In this document: positions 11,560 to 23,212 of the stretch, piece after piece
How the letters are laid out: each line of letters begins with the position of its first letter
How positions within the stretch are numbered: position 1 is the first letter of the stretch
Source: Terfezia claveryi
Lineage: Eukaryota; Ascomycota; Pezizomycetes; Pezizales; Pezizaceae
NCBI GenBank assembly: GCA_015179025.1
Contig: WHUX01000129.1
Span: 62,001 to 126,000, forward strand
Length of the DNA: 64,000 nucleotides
Reading direction: 5' to 3'
Position numbers and translations under genes: made by a program
Notes under the pieces: model-generated
Database searches by the model: none
Seen by the model: only the letters and a program-made list of their open reading frames with translations
Told to the model about the DNA's origin: nothing

Positions 11560-12150
11560 ACTTCAGGTTATAAGAAACCCTAATAACTTAGGAAAGTTCT
11601 TAGTACTAGAAAGCCATAGAAGTTTTAATGCAGCTAGAATTAAAATTAATGGACATATTACTTATGTATTATTTGATCCATGTACATTAGGTAGAGACCT
11701 GATGTCAGCAAATTATTATTAGCTATGTAATATACCTTTGAAAGAGATCACTAAAAAACCTCTACAAACTGTAATTAAAGACAGTAGATCTCAAATGACA
11801 AATACAGTAATAGTTATAGTAAATCTATAAAGATACCAAGAAACTAGGATATTCTATGTAGCCAATCTGCAGGACTGGGATATTATATTTAGTGAACCTA
11901 CACTAAGGGATTATAAAGCAATTATGAATATTAAAGATAATGTAATCACTATACAACCTACAGGCAGGACAAGGATTGAGATCAATATGCTTAAAACCAA
12001 GAATACACTTAGAAAAGTCACTACTATAGCCCTGAATATAGGAAGGACAGAAGAGGATTGGTTCAAAAGAACTAACCCACTAGCCATTAGGACTAAAGTT
12101 GGAGGTAGATTAATACATCACCCAAAGCCAACTCTAGTGATACCATAGAT
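11560..12150 (+). pseudogene. gypsy B aspartic protease
   Basis: After the zinc knuckle comes the retropepsin-like layout: a beta-rich stretch with INGHITYVLFD (about 11645-11678) followed by PCTLGRDLMSANYY, where the expected active site is D-S/T-G. The third residue is Cys here, so the site is altered. The C-terminal section is open at 11924-12148. Copy 2 has the same segment at 32640-33260. The assignment rests on position and general shape, with moderate motif support. Confidence 0.6.
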
Positions 12151-12279
12151 ATAGCATGACCTAGTAGATGACCTAGAAGAAGACTAGGAATGGTTATAGG
12201 AGTAGTTTGACTCATCAGATTGGTCAGAGCTAGAAGATGATAGAACCTTTCCAGTCATTATAAATGCAGTTAATCTAGA

Positions 12280-13710
12280 AGAAGTAGAGTTTAATATATT
12301 TAAAGAATTCTCTGAATTATTTCCAGAAGAAAAACCAACTGCATTACCATCAATCAGAGAACCTTTTATAATATCATATAATATAAAATTATAGTTTGTG
12401 ATGGTGCAACTTGGGAACCTACATACTATACAAATTATACAATGTTTCTAGACTAAATAACAGAGAAAATGAGGACTGAACTAGAATCTGGAAGAATAGT
12501 ACTATCTAGTTTACTGAATAGTCTCCTCATGTTTACATAGCCTAAACGGGATTTAGATAAGAATAGAAAACAACAGGCCAGATTCTTATTGTACTGTGTA
12601 CCCAGAAATAAGCTAGTATAAAAAGATAAAACATCTATACCTAATATTAAGGTAATATTGGACTAGATAGCCAGTAAGGAATTTATTTTAGTAGCTGATC
12701 TAGTATATGGCTACCATAATATCAGACATGCATATGAATCAGTAAAACATAGCACCTTTACAAATTATCTAGGGAAATTTAACTCATTAGTCACACAGTA
12801 AGGTAATTATAATACACCTACAACTATGATAAGGGCTATGAACTAGTTACTTGGGGATTATATTAGAAAAACAGTCATAGTTTATTTAAATGACATTCTA
12901 ATTAGTATAGATATCCTAAAAGAACATAAGGAAGTATTGAGAGGGATCTGCAGGATATTGGCTAAGGAAAAGATTTTCTTAAATAAAAAGAAATGCCAAA
13001 TCTTTGCTCCAAGGCTAAAAGTACTGGAATTCATTGTCACTAAATAAGGGCTAGAAATGGATCCAGAGAAAATTAACTCAATAGCTAATTACCCTATCCT
13101 TGACTCTAAAAAAAAATTACAAAAGTTTCTAGGGATGGTTAATTATTTGAGAAAGTTTTGTCTAGAATTGGAAGCTATAGCTAAACTACTATCAGAATTG
13201 TAAGGATCAACAAAAGAGTATATGTGGACTCCTTTGCATAATAAGTCATTCAAGAAAATTAAGGAGTTAATAATGAGCAATAAAGTGCTCAAACCAATTA
13301 ATCATGACTTAGACCTTCTAATCTATTTAATTACAGATGCTAGAAATATAGGGATCTCAGGATAGATTGGCCAAATAGAGAATGGTGTTATCTGGCTAGC
13401 AGAGTTTCACTTTAGGAAATTAAATGATAGACAAATGAATTACACAACAACTAAGAAGGAATTATTAGTAATTGTTGACTCACTGAGGTATTTCAGGCCT
13501 GAACTATAAGGTCACAAGGTAATCATTCAAACAGATTACAAACTCTTAGTCATATTTATAGATAGTATCCCTAAAAGTCAGATGAAGAGAAGGTGGCAAG
13601 AGATTATGAGTCAGTTTGACCTAACCCTAGAATAAATTCAGAGAAAGGACAACTATATCACAGATATACTATCTAGAAAGTATATAGTCCTCCAAATCCT
13701 CCTCTACTGA
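12280..13710 (+). pseudogene. pol: gypsy B reverse transcriptase and RNase H
   Basis: RT signatures include LVADLVYGYHNIRHA near 12690-12735 (first catalytic Asp) and VYLNDILI at 12880-12900. There the first Asp of YLDD has become Asn, while copy 2 carries YLDN instead. The connection region contains GLEMDPEKINSIANYP near 13050-13090. RNase H follows: LITDARN near 13330, TTKKELLVIVDSLRYF near 13448-13495, QTDYKLL near 13530 and RKDNYITDILSRK at about 13640-13680. The sequence style resembles MarY1-like gypsy elements known mainly from basidiomycetes. Several TAG stops make it inactive. Confidence 0.85.
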
Positions 13711-13776
13711 ATAGTCTTCTCACTATACAACTGCCTTACTACAATATCTAGTAGTAACCAACCACCTTTCTATTCC

Positions 13777-13784
13777 TATATAAA
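13777..13784 (+). promoter_or_regulatory. internal TATA box before second ORF of gypsy B
   Basis: TATATAAA lies 52 bases upstream of the ATG at 13829, with a C/A-rich leader between. The corresponding site in copy 2 (about 34886-34893) keeps the same TATATAAA although surrounding bases changed. This suggests that the downstream zinc-knuckle ORF may be transcribed separately. The sequence supports a TATA-like element only; activity is inferred. Confidence 0.4.
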
Positions 13785-13828
13785 CCTTCAAAAAAACTCC
13801 TCCTCTACCATGTTCTCTATTACTAACC

Positions 13829-15252
13829 ATGCCTGCCTGTCCAAACCAATAGCTCAGGATTAGAGGAGCTACTGGAAGACTAGTGACTCACCAGTCCTCA
13901 GGAGAAATTCTCCCAACACTATCAATAGAAGAAGGAGACTCCCTCTTCTCTAGATCACTACCACCAACCTCCTACAAAGACCTGTACAGGAGGTTGATAG
14001 CACTAGGCCTACCTGACATGACAGGGAAGGCTTTAATACAATCTTTAAGACTGAAAGGTACCAACCAACAGTTGAAGATATCCTGACCTGAGATATCTAA
14101 CATCAAAGAAAGAAATTTCAGGCTCAGACAGCTCTAGCAGGAGCTAGCAGCAGTCCAAACTACTACCACTACTACCAGGGCCTAGGCCCAACAGTAACAA
14201 CAAGAGAGTGAAGAAAAAGGAAGGTCAGTTACAAGAAAACCCAAGTTTGAAATAGTTATTAACAAAAGGCCTAGTACCTCCTCTCCCTGTACTCTTGCTA
14301 CTCCTAAGGTAGAGGACCCACAAGAATGGACCCTTGTAGCTGAGTCCTCTGACTTAGATGAACCTGAAGAATAGGAAAGAGCTAGAGAACCCTATGACTA
14401 CAGAACAGATGGAACAGTCCTTAAGAAGGGCTGATAGGGGTTCTATGGTTGTGGGAAACCTTCAGGAGTAGAACCCTACTCTTAAAGGTACCTTAAAGAG
14501 AAGGGCAGCCTCACCTAAATACAAAGATGAGGCAGACAACAAGAAGGTGCACTTTCAGCCTCTTTCTCCTCTAGGAACCTCACCTGCATCTTCTGTTAGC
14601 ACTCTTACTGACATATTTCCTGAGGAGCCTATCCTCCCATCTTCCTCTAGGAAAACTCAGACCTAGGAGTTTTGTTCCTAATATAGTAAAGTAGGCCACA
14701 AGGATTCCTAATGCAATAAAAAGATCCTAGTATAAATTTTTATGACAAATTAGATATTTGGATACTTCAAAGAGGATTGTCCCAGACACATGAGATTTTC
14801 TCCTCCCAAATGTACCAAGTACATAGAAACTACTCATCTCAGCAACAAATGCTCCCTTAACAACAAACTTTATCCACTACCAAAAGAAACTATCAGAAAA
14901 TGCAACATATGCAACCAAGATAGTTACTGGTCCTACCTATACCCAAATCTCTCCAAAGTCATTACTATAGGAGGGAAAGTGATACCAAGATGCAAGTATT
15001 ATCTTGGCTACTATAACCTGAACAGAAACTTTGTCAGCTTCTGTAACACAAGAAAAAACAACTTGAAGGCTCTCAATAAGTCCTTCTATAATAGTAACTA
15101 CCTGAAAAGATATTAGGAGTCTAGGATGAAGATGAAAAGAGTATAGAACTAGATTTAGTAATTGCGGGGGAATAAAAGATCATGAGTTGAATGGAATTAT
15201 GGAGAAGAGCTGGAAAAAGATATAGTGTTTAGACCATTGTACTTAAGAGGCC
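13829..15252 (+). pseudogene. gypsy B second ORF with multiple CCHC zinc knuckles (C1)
   Basis: An ATG at 13829 (MPACPNQ) is conserved at 34931 in copy 2, whose codon 8 is CAG where this copy has TAG. The N-terminal part is open at 13883-14086. A Gln/Thr-rich and acidic middle follows. The C-terminal part has a series of zinc knuckles: decayed ones near 14670-14720 and 14740-14785, one reading CTKYIETTHLSNKC near 14810-14850, CNICNQDSYWSYLY near 14905-14945, and CKYYLGYYN... near 14990-15040. It lies between RNase H and integrase, an uncommon position. Likely a second nucleic-acid-binding gag-like product. It is truncated at about 15252. Confidence 0.6.
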
Positions 15253-15289
15253 TAAGTACTCCTTGAGCTAATCTGGATAGGTTGATACC

Positions 15290-15740
15290 ACTTATGCCCT
15301 GGGCTAGGTTACTTGGGATCTATTTTACCTATATAACTACACTCTTTATAATTTATTATGGGTTACTCTTTTCAACTTTTACCTGACTTTCTGCTGACCA
15401 ACTACCAATGGCATAGGTGCATTATTCTGGGGTTTATGCGAAAATTGTCAATTTCCATCTGTAAGTTGATACTGGGTTGAAGAATATCTGAGCCGTAACT
15501 TACCTTATTATAGGTGCTTTCCGAGACCCATTGAATACCAGATGCCTTGGTATCTCGACATTGTGTATTTGTGTCCCAACCATGGCACCCATCACTCAGA
15601 ATAAGAGTACAATGTTGTGGGAGCGCATTTTGCTTCTACCTTTCCAAAGGCATGTTCTTAATGTTGCATCTAATCATAATGTCAGGCTAACTCCATGTAG
15701 ACCTCCAGAGATTATCAACTTCTACATAATGCCCAACTAG
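15290..15740 (+). repeat. segment shared with 52465-52930, unidentified
   Basis: Inside the hAT left half lies a stretch that aligns with 52465-52930 at the DNA level, for example TTTATTATGGGTTA versus TTTGTTATGGGTTA, and GTAGACCTCCAGAGATTAT versus CTAGACTTCGAGAGATTAT. It looks coding-derived; one frame contains LLELIW followed by a leucine-rich tail, loosely like the start of an F-box/LRR protein, but this is weak. It may be a fragment of another repeat or a captured host gene. Confidence 0.5.
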
Positions 15741-16900
15741 ACTTGGAGATGCACTTTACTATAATGGAATACTCCCACATCTAGTGAGAGCAACACGGAC
15801 ATGGAAGTGGATATGATTGTAGACAATGTTAAGAGTGTGCAGTAGATTTGGAGTATAGTAGTTTCTCAGGTGCATCCTGCTCAACCAATAGTGAAAGCTT
15901 TGGCTCTCCAAGTGAGCTCTGGAGGTCGTTTCTAGTTTAGAAAGCTTACAAGCTTTAGAAGCATCAGAAGCATGAGAAGCCTCAGAAGCCTTAGAAGCAT
16001 TGGAAAATGACATTGGAGTACGCATTAGCCTTGCAGAGGATTGCGGCTTTGGATGGAATTGGGTTTGGTGTGCAGTAGATGCATAAGGGTCGGCCAATAA
16101 CTGATATTTCTTTCCTACTGTATCCTTACTTGTGTAACTTTGCATACAAAGTTGAGTTTTTGAATTGAAGAAGCATTGCAAGTACCTATGCATTAGATAT
16201 GCACCTCTCGAAGCCACCTACTTTTCCGTGACAGAAGTGGTTTTCTGTGACAGAAGTACTTTTCCATAATAGAAGTGGTTTTCCATGATAGTAGCAGATT
16301 CCTGTGACGAAGTAGTTTTCCGTAACAGAAGTCCATGATACTGTCCCCTTTGTCCTAGAGAGTTAATAAATATGTTCAATTCCCTCATGTATTGCTTAAC
16401 CAGTCCACCAACTACAACAGCCTGAAAGTATTAACAACCAACCCCTTTTACCAATATATCTATCTCTCCAAACATTCTGGTTCCTTCATTTGCAATAGAT
16501 TCGTCCCTCACCAGGATTCTAGGGGTACTGCGTTCAAGTGGGAGGCCGAGAGGTCTGCCTGTTTCACAAAATAGTGGGAGATGCCCGAATGGGCCAGCAA
16601 AGTCCATGACAATCTTGCCAAGGACATACTGAATTGAAACAATATTAGCCCACCATGATGGGATTCCAAACTGCAAACAGGCAATGCACAGGGCTCAATT
16701 CGGTCAAGGCATAAAGGTCAGTAGTGGAGAACCTTTTATATATTGCTTGGGTTGCAATAGTTGTTACAGCACCCGAGTACATTCAACTTGGGTACGACAC
16801 ATATGAAATAACACCTGAGCTCTAGTAGATGCTACGCCGCAACTGGGCAAAGAAGGAGGATATTGCCAACATGTTTGTGAGGGTAATTATATAATCTGTG
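15741..16900. other. hAT 5' region without clear gene
   Basis: This part holds a motif array at 16225-16345, about five copies of TTTTCCGTGACAGAAGTGG-like units of about 20 bp. No convincing protein was found; open frames on either strand here (15759-16217 minus, 16431-16676 minus) lack family features. It may contain the transposase promoter and 5' leader. Confidence 0.4.
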
Positions 16901-19395
16901 CCAATACAGAATACGCAGACTGATATTATCTATAGGCTACAACTACTACTGCTATACAAGTTCCTCAATTTAGTAATGATATATTTCAACATGAACTGAT
17001 GAAAATAGTCATTGCATCCAACCTACCTTTCTGGACAATTGAGCATCCACAATTCCACTGCCTCCTAAACCTTTTTAGGCCTCGAATAAATATCCCCAGT
17101 GCAACTACACTTTGGCGTAGTATATATCATTATGTAGTGGAAATTCAAGTGAAGCTCAAGAAAAGCCTTTTAGACGATATATTGCTTTACCTCACCACTA
17201 ACTGTTAGACTTCACCTAATAAATTAGCATTTATGGGTACAATACTCCACTACATAGACAAAGAATGGCAAGTAAGTCAACATACTATCAGATTCCATAT
17301 CTTTGGAGAGGAATCTCATAATGTAGTACAACTGGCTAATAAGCCAAGCCAAATAATTGAAACTTGGGTATTACTAGCTGGGTCTTAGCTATTGTCTCAG
17401 ACAATGCTAGTGTCAACATAGTACTGGCCAAGCATTTACAGGCAAATGTATTCTGTCCAAAGTGAAATGTGGAGCAATATAGACTTCCCTGCCTTGCACA
17501 TGTTATCACATTAGTGAGCAACCAGTTCATGAAAGAACTTAAGTCAAGCCCAGATAATGATGACACTATCTCATCCGCTCCTCAAGTAGAGATTTCAATC
17601 AAAGCACTGCAAGGGTATGCACTAGGTACATTTGCATAATCAGTATGCAAGGTTAGTCATATTTGCTCTGCAATAACCCTGTCACAGAATTCCACATGTC
17701 ACGGAATTATACAATGTCAGAATTCCATATGTTACAGAATTCCACAATGTCACGGAATCCTATCCTCAAATCCCATGTGCTAACAGTTTTCTAGGTTTGG
17801 GAGCTGTGTAAAGCTAGAGTAGCTAGTCCTCAATGGTTGGCATAATTCAAAGAACTCCAAAATAACACTTCCATGCTAATGGGCCTTATACAGGACGTCA
17901 GAACTCAGTGGAACTCCACCTTTGATATGCTTATGTAAGTATTGTGACTACAGTCATATATTGAACAATAGATCAGTCTAACTACAACTAAAGAAAGTAT
18001 AGCCTATTGTAGCTAAGTAAAGAAGAATAGGCCCAAGTTCAGGAGGCTATAATTTTTCTGAAACCGCTCTCTGATTATATACATGCTATTTCTACAGGCC
18101 AGCATGCAACTATACACAATACGTTATTCATCTATAACGACATTTTCGACCACATTGAAAAAAAATGCAAATGTATATGCAAACTTCTAGCCAGTGCAAC
18201 ATGTGCACCAGGATTTTTGTGTGCGACAAAAGGCTATCACCTTATATTGCAGAAGTATTATTCAGAACAGAAAAACAATCACTCATCTACAATCTAGTGA
18301 CTATTCTGGATCCATCTAAGAAGTTATCTTTATACGCGGATTGGGGAAATATCTCAGTACAGGATCCTACTATAATCAGAGGCTATTGACTGCCTACTAT
18401 ACATAGAATATTACTAGTAAGTATCAATTCTATAAACGTTATGGAGTATATTCCGTGACAATAGATGTATCCATGACATTATAAAACGAATAACAATCTG
18501 ACCTTATTGGGTACTTAGAGTACAGTTTGAGGAATATTTTAATATCAACTATGCCAAGTATGCATCATAGCCCTAGGCTCAGAAGAGTCACCTCGATAAT
18601 TCAGAGCAATCCTACATCATGTGTTGACTACAAGAGCGGACAGTAACCAAATCAGAGAATATTCTGGAGGTCAAGAGATACTTAACTAGTAGTCTGGCTA
18701 AACTAGATGGGCAGTGTCCCCTATCTTGGTAGAAAGTTCATACCATTGAATACCTAATACTAGCACGAATAGCAAGGGATATATTGAGTATTCCACTAAC
18801 AGCTGTGGCTGTTGAGCATATATTCAGCAGTGTCCAAGATATTTTGCCTTACCACTCGAACTGAATGGGTCACCAGATGATCACAGCACTAATGTTGACG
18901 AAATCTTGGGACTTGATACATGCAAAATATACAGAACCAGACCCTGAGAATACTCCTGCACATGTGGAAGAAGGATTAGCTGATTATGATAAAATTGATA
19001 TAAGCTAGGAGAGACAGGCTCTCAGATATGACATAGAATTCCTCTACCACATGATGCTAGTTACTCTAGATGGACTATCAGGAAATAGTAATATGGTGTC
19101 AGAGTATGAGAGTAGCATGGAGGGAGAGGAAGAGTTTGAGGGAGATGATCTTGATATGGGAGATACAACTTCTCAGATTTCTAGCCCATTCAACAATTTC
19201 AGTATACAGTCAGCAGGAGGAATTGGCTTATTTCAAGGGAGCCTATTAAGGGAGGAAAGAGGGACCCCAACACCCTGCACTCCATATTGTGGGACTAAGT
19301 GCCCTGCTTCTCCATCTATCAACCTGACGCCTTCAATGGTAATAAGGCTCCAGAAAAAGTTACAGCCCACTCAGCATAGGAATTACAAAATATGA
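16900..19395 (+). pseudogene. hAT transposase with intron, frameshift and stops
   Basis: The frame shows the hAT order: SNLPFWTIEHPQFHCLL near 17020-17070, IPSATTLWRSI near 17095-17125, a stop replacing Trp of the conserved DGWTSPN near 17206, DNASVNIVLAKHL near 17400-17437, LPCLAHVITLVSNQF near 17485-17530, and TQWNSTF near 17905. ILDPSKKL is at about 18305-18330. The C-terminal hATC dimerisation domain (ILSIPLTAVAVEHIFSSVQDILPYHSN) spans 18785-18860. An acidic C-terminal tail runs to 19395. A frameshift lies near 17350 and several TAG stops are present. An intron sits at 17652-17794. Transposase would bind the element ends and excise it in the nucleus; this copy is broken. Confidence 0.85.
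17652..17794 (+). other. spliceosomal intron in hAT transposase carrying a motif array
   Basis: The 5' site reads AAG|GTTAGT, a branch-site candidate TGCTAAC lies near 17778-17784, and the 3' end is TTTTCTAG. Joining the exons keeps frame in phase 0 across SVCK/VWELCKARV. The 143-bp intron contains about five copies of a 16-17-bp unit, ATGTCACGGAATTCCAC-like, at 17686-17760. Splice signals match the usual short introns of filamentous fungi. Confidence 0.75.
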
Positions 19396-20210
19396 GTCTG
19401 CATACTTGAGGGGGCACAAACCGGGGTAGGTATGGTCAATTATCCTTTGTTCATTGTTTTTTTCCTTTTTCCTTTGTACCTGAGTTTTGCTTTTTCCTAT
19501 TAGCTTTCCTTGAATGGGTAGGTTTTTTTTTGTGCATGGGTTTTCTTAATATATTGTTTTTTTAGTTGAATTGTAATTATTATAATGAGCGACACCAGGG
19601 TGGATTAGTTCTCATAATGAATCTGCGGTTGATACCCTTTTTTATTTTCTTTATTTTGGTCATTGATTACTTATAGGATATAAATTGAGTTTGGGAAGAA
19701 TGGGAAAAATTCAATATATAGAACTATAGGCACTTCTTGGGTAGACAAAGGAATTTTGAGAGCATTTATGTATAAATTATTATTAAGATAGGGTGGATGG
19801 AGGGTTTAAGGATTAGAAGCAAATATAAGAAATTTTGGTGTAAGGAAAAGTATAATATAGGGATGAGTAGGTAGGATGTTTAATATAGAATGTGTGGACA
19901 TATAGTAGTATAAACAGAGCATAGAGAATGTAAGAGAGAAATTTGAAAGAATAGTTCTAGAAATCATGACAGTAGAAGCAATCTGTGACTAAGAATGGTG
20001 ACATTAGCAAAAACCATGCAAAGGGACAGGAATAGGGTTTGGTGGGATCAGTGCTATGCTGGAAGACGAAATGAATAATCTGTGACAAGACTGGCAATCC
20101 ATGATAAGAGTGGCAATCCGTGACAAGACGGGCAATCCATGACAAGCCATATATATGGACAAATAGGGGAAAGAATGGAAAACTCTGGACTTGGCAAATA
20201 TACAAGTGTG
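19396..20210. other. hAT 3' region with subterminal motif array
   Basis: This non-coding stretch separates the transposase stop from the right terminus. At about 20060-20150 it holds four copies of a CAATCCRTGACAAGA-like unit. Open frames on the minus strand across the array are artefacts of the repeat. T-rich runs at 19450-19570 could serve 3'-end formation. Confidence 0.5.
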
Positions 20211-20372
20211 AATGAGGTTAGTAAGAGATCTTGGTGAGTAATCTGTAGATTACTGATTAATCGATGAAGTGGTCCAAAGCGAATTGCAGTAGGCAGAGAC
20301 CGAGGTGAGTCGATAGCCGAACGAGTTGTAAGGGCTAGAAACTCGGACTGACTCACCCCGTGGCATATACTA
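20211..20372 (-). repeat. right terminal segment of hAT
   Basis: On the minus strand it reads TAGTATATGCCACGGGG, then CTCG-rich sequence, and aligns with the left terminus of the fold-back element (47220-47380). TIR consensus with other members is TAGTGTRCGC. The next eight bases (ACCACTTC, 20373-20380) are the expected duplication site, but I could not place a matching left copy with confidence. Confidence 0.75.
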
Positions 20373-21330
20373 ACCACTTCTCCTTCCACTTCTGCTACCT
20401 CTGAGATAGAGGACCCACAGGAATAGACCTTTGTGGATTTGTCTTCTAACTTAGATGAACCTGAGGAATAGGAAAGAGCTAGGGAACCTATAACTATAGA
20501 ACAGATGGAACAGTCCTTAAGAAGGCCTGACAGGGGTTCTGTAGTTGTAGGAAACTTTTAGGAGTGGAACCCTACTCTTGAAGGTAGCTTGAAAAGAAGG
20601 GCAGCCTCACCTAAGTGCAAGGATGAGGTAGGTAATAAGAAAGTACACTTTTAGTCTCCTTCTTCTCCAAGAGCCTCACCTGTATCTTCTGTCAGTACCC
20701 TTCCTAACACTTCTCTTAAGGATCTAATCTACCTATCTTCCTTCAACAAAACTCAAGTCCAAGAGTTTTGTTCACAATATAGTAAAGTGGGTCACAAATA
20801 TACCTAATATAATAACAAAAATCTTAGTATAAATTTTTGTAACAAATATTGGATATTTAGATATTTCAAGGAGGACTGTCCTAGACATATAAGATTCTCT
20901 CCTCCCAAATATACCAACTGCATGGAAACTACTCACCTCAGCAACAAATACCTCCTTGACAACAAAGTATATCCACTACCAAAAAAAACCATTAGAAAAT
21001 GCAACATATGCAATCAAGATGGCCGCTAGTCCTATTTATGCCTAAGACTTTTAAATGTCACTAGTATAGAAGGGAAAGTAGTACCAAGATGTAAGTATTG
21101 CCTTAGCTACCATAACCTAAACAACAACTCTGTTAGCTCCTGTAATACTAGAAAAAATAACTTGAAGGCCCTCAATAAGCCCTTCTATAATAGTGACTAC
21201 TTAAAAAAGATATAAGGAGTTCAGGATGATGATAAAAAGAGCATGGTACTAAATTTGGTAATTGCTGAATGGTTAAGAGATCATGAGTTAGAATAGCATT
21301 ATAGAGAAGAGCTGAAAAAAGATATAGTAT
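20373..21330 (+). pseudogene. zinc-knuckle ORF of gypsy B (C2, 5'-truncated)
   Basis: It aligns with 14275-15252 and 35380-36340. CCHC-type knuckles are visible, including CMETTHLSNKY near 20920-20960 and CNICNQDGR near 21005-21030. Stops are TAG/TAA. Knuckle residues lost here differ from those lost in the other copies, as expected for independent RIP. Confidence 0.6.
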
Positions 21331-22960
21331 TTAGACTACTGTACTTAATAATTAAAAAAGAAGAACAAGTACCTATAGTAAAGATACAAGATAGATTTAT
21401 ATACTTGTTAAAGAATTTTGCTTGAAAGATGGTTATTCCTAAAGGACTATAAGTTAAAGGTTACCATGCCTTTGAAGCCCTTATCCAACAAGCATATATT
21501 ACCATTGGACATAGAGGCCTTGTAAAAATAGTATATAAGCTTACTAACAAGTACATCTTCTAAGATTTTTATAAGTAGGTTGAAAAATTTGTAAGGAGTT
21601 ATATAACCTGCCAAATTATCAAGGGATGTATATAAAAACCCTCTAGTTTTCTTACTCCTCTGAATGTACCTACTATGCTATAGGGTAGCATAGCTATGGA
21701 TTTTCTTAGTATAGAACCTATTATGATTTTATATACAAAATTTACTCTTGGTTACAAAACTCCTAAAGATAACAAGCCTCATATATTATGATTTTATAAG
21801 TTATTAGTTATGACTAATAGGTATTCTGATTTTACATTTTTACTACTTGTTGTAGACAATGTTGATATATTATAGGTTAATAATATCTTTGAAAGCTTCA
21901 TTAAGTCTAATGTGAGATTTCTTTATAAAATTGTTTCTAACCAAGATCTCTTATTTATATCTACTATATTTTAAGATTGTATATAGAAAAATGATATTAT
22001 GTATAAAGCATCTTCCATATATCACCCCTAGACTGATAGAATAAATGAGAGACATAATAGGACAATTATTTCTATGTTTACAGCTAAGAAGCTAGAACAA
22101 AGAATGAATTAGGTACAAGCTACACCTTTTGTTCAAATATAAGTAAATGCAAGAGTTAGTACTACAAAAGACCTTTTCTCCTTCTTTACCAAGCTAGGAT
22201 ACCGGCCTAATTTGTTAGCACCTATCCTACCTCACCCTATACCTACCTATTCAAACTCTACAACCAGATTTCACTAGGTTGCTGAAAACCTTATTAAAGT
22301 AAAGAAGGATCAAATTTAGCAAGCCAACAAACATAGAAGAGCCTCCCCTAGTTATCAAGTCAATGATCAAGTAATACTATCAATAAAGAACCTCCTAGCA
22401 AGGTACCACTCCTCCAAACTATCACTTAAATGAATAGGCCTCTTTACTATTACCAAATTTTCACCATGGAGTCTAAATACTAAACTTGAATTCATTAACT
22501 TCCCTAACCTTAACAATATTAACAATTCCTTCCATATCTCACTCCTTAAACCCTTCTTCCCTAATTTAATACAACTGTTCTCCTTCAGAACTCTGGAACA
22601 ACCAGGACTAATTAAAGAAGATAGGTATAAGGTTGAAGGAATTTTAAAATTTAGGTCACAACTTAGAATAGGAAACTTGCAGTTCAAGGTGAAGAGGAAA
22701 GGATGGCCTTATAAGTTTAATAAATGAGTCTATACTAATGGTGTTAATTAGTTATTGAAAAAACAATTCTAGTTGACTAGTAGTAACCAAGCAACTTACA
22801 AAAAGAGGAAGGTTAGTAAGCATAAGCTTGGCAAGAATAAGATAAGAAAAGAGACTTTGGATATGATTAATAAGGAAAAAGAGAAAGTTCTTGCTTCCTC
22901 TATTTCATACAATATAGTTAAGATTGATAAAGGTAAAGGTAAAGAGATAAACTTAGTCTA
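21331..22960 (+). pseudogene. gypsy B integrase and chromodomain-like tail (C2)
   Basis: An HHCC-like region includes YITIGHRGLVKIVYKL (about 21492-21540) and a decayed CXXC near 21610. Catalytic-core features are SIAMDFLSIEP near 21690-21720, MTNRYSDFTFLL near 21810-21845 where copy 2 has ITDKHSDF, the SNQDLLFIST box near 21935-21965 (FDQDPLF in copy 2), and HPTDRINERHNRTI near 22025-22060 after a stop. About 35-40 residues separate the MDF and TD motifs, more than usual. A chromodomain-like RYKVEGILKFRSQLR lies near 22625-22670, followed by a basic tail (22773-22961). Integrase would insert element cDNA, and the chromodomain would target chromatin. Confidence 0.75.
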
Positions 22961-23212
22961 ATTGATGCTTAAATATTTCTTTGAGGAAAGATAGCCACAA
23001 GAGGTAATTGCTTAGTATTTTGATGATATTGCTATTGTTAAGGATTTCAAGTAGGGTATAATAATATTAGGTATGATACAGAAGCAGAAGGTAGTAGTAC
23101 CTATATGGATAGGAACAATTGGTATTATAGATTGAATGTTAATAACTAATATATATAATCTATTTCCCTAATTATTTCTTAGGATAGAAGTTTTTATCTA
23201 AACAGGGAGGTA
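22961..23212 (+). other. gypsy B 3' untranslated region and polypurine tract (C2)
   Basis: A short frame (LMLKYFFEER...) continues in pieces to about 23150. The AAACAGGGAGGTA purine tract immediately precedes the LTR. The same layout is seen before 39216. Confidence 0.5.

Larger units (their letters stand above)
6310..15252 (+). mobile_element. Ty3/gypsy family B copy 1 (5' part, broken)
   Basis: A large gypsy element whose layout is given by the full-length copy at 29318-39823: LTR, leader with antisense ORF, gag, protease, RT, RNase H, second zinc-knuckle ORF. It is interrupted at 8014-9848 by a palindromic DNA element. At about 15252 it stops abruptly inside the zinc-knuckle ORF, where hAT-associated sequence begins. 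Stops are mainly TAG/TAA at glutamine positions. Aligning it with copy 2 shows codons that are CAG in one copy and TAG in the other. Confidence 0.85.
15253..20372 (+). mobile_element. hAT transposon (left end unclear)
   Basis: The segment separates two overlapping pieces of gypsy B and contains a hAT transposase. The right end is sharp: the last 160 bases, read on the minus strand, start TAGTATATGCCACGGGG and match the terminal 160 bases of the fold-back element at 47220 almost throughout. The left terminal repeat is not clear; a weak candidate begins near 15296. Subterminal arrays of TCCGTGACA-type motifs lie at 16225-16345 and 20060-20150. It is less AT-rich and less mutated than the flanking gypsy sequence, so it is younger. 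Confidence 0.75.

Noticed and set aside
15759..16217. 152-codon minus-strand ORF as a real gene
   Set aside because: No family features, and it lies within the hAT left half antisense to the element; internal Ser-Lys-Ala-Ser repeats come from short DNA repeats.
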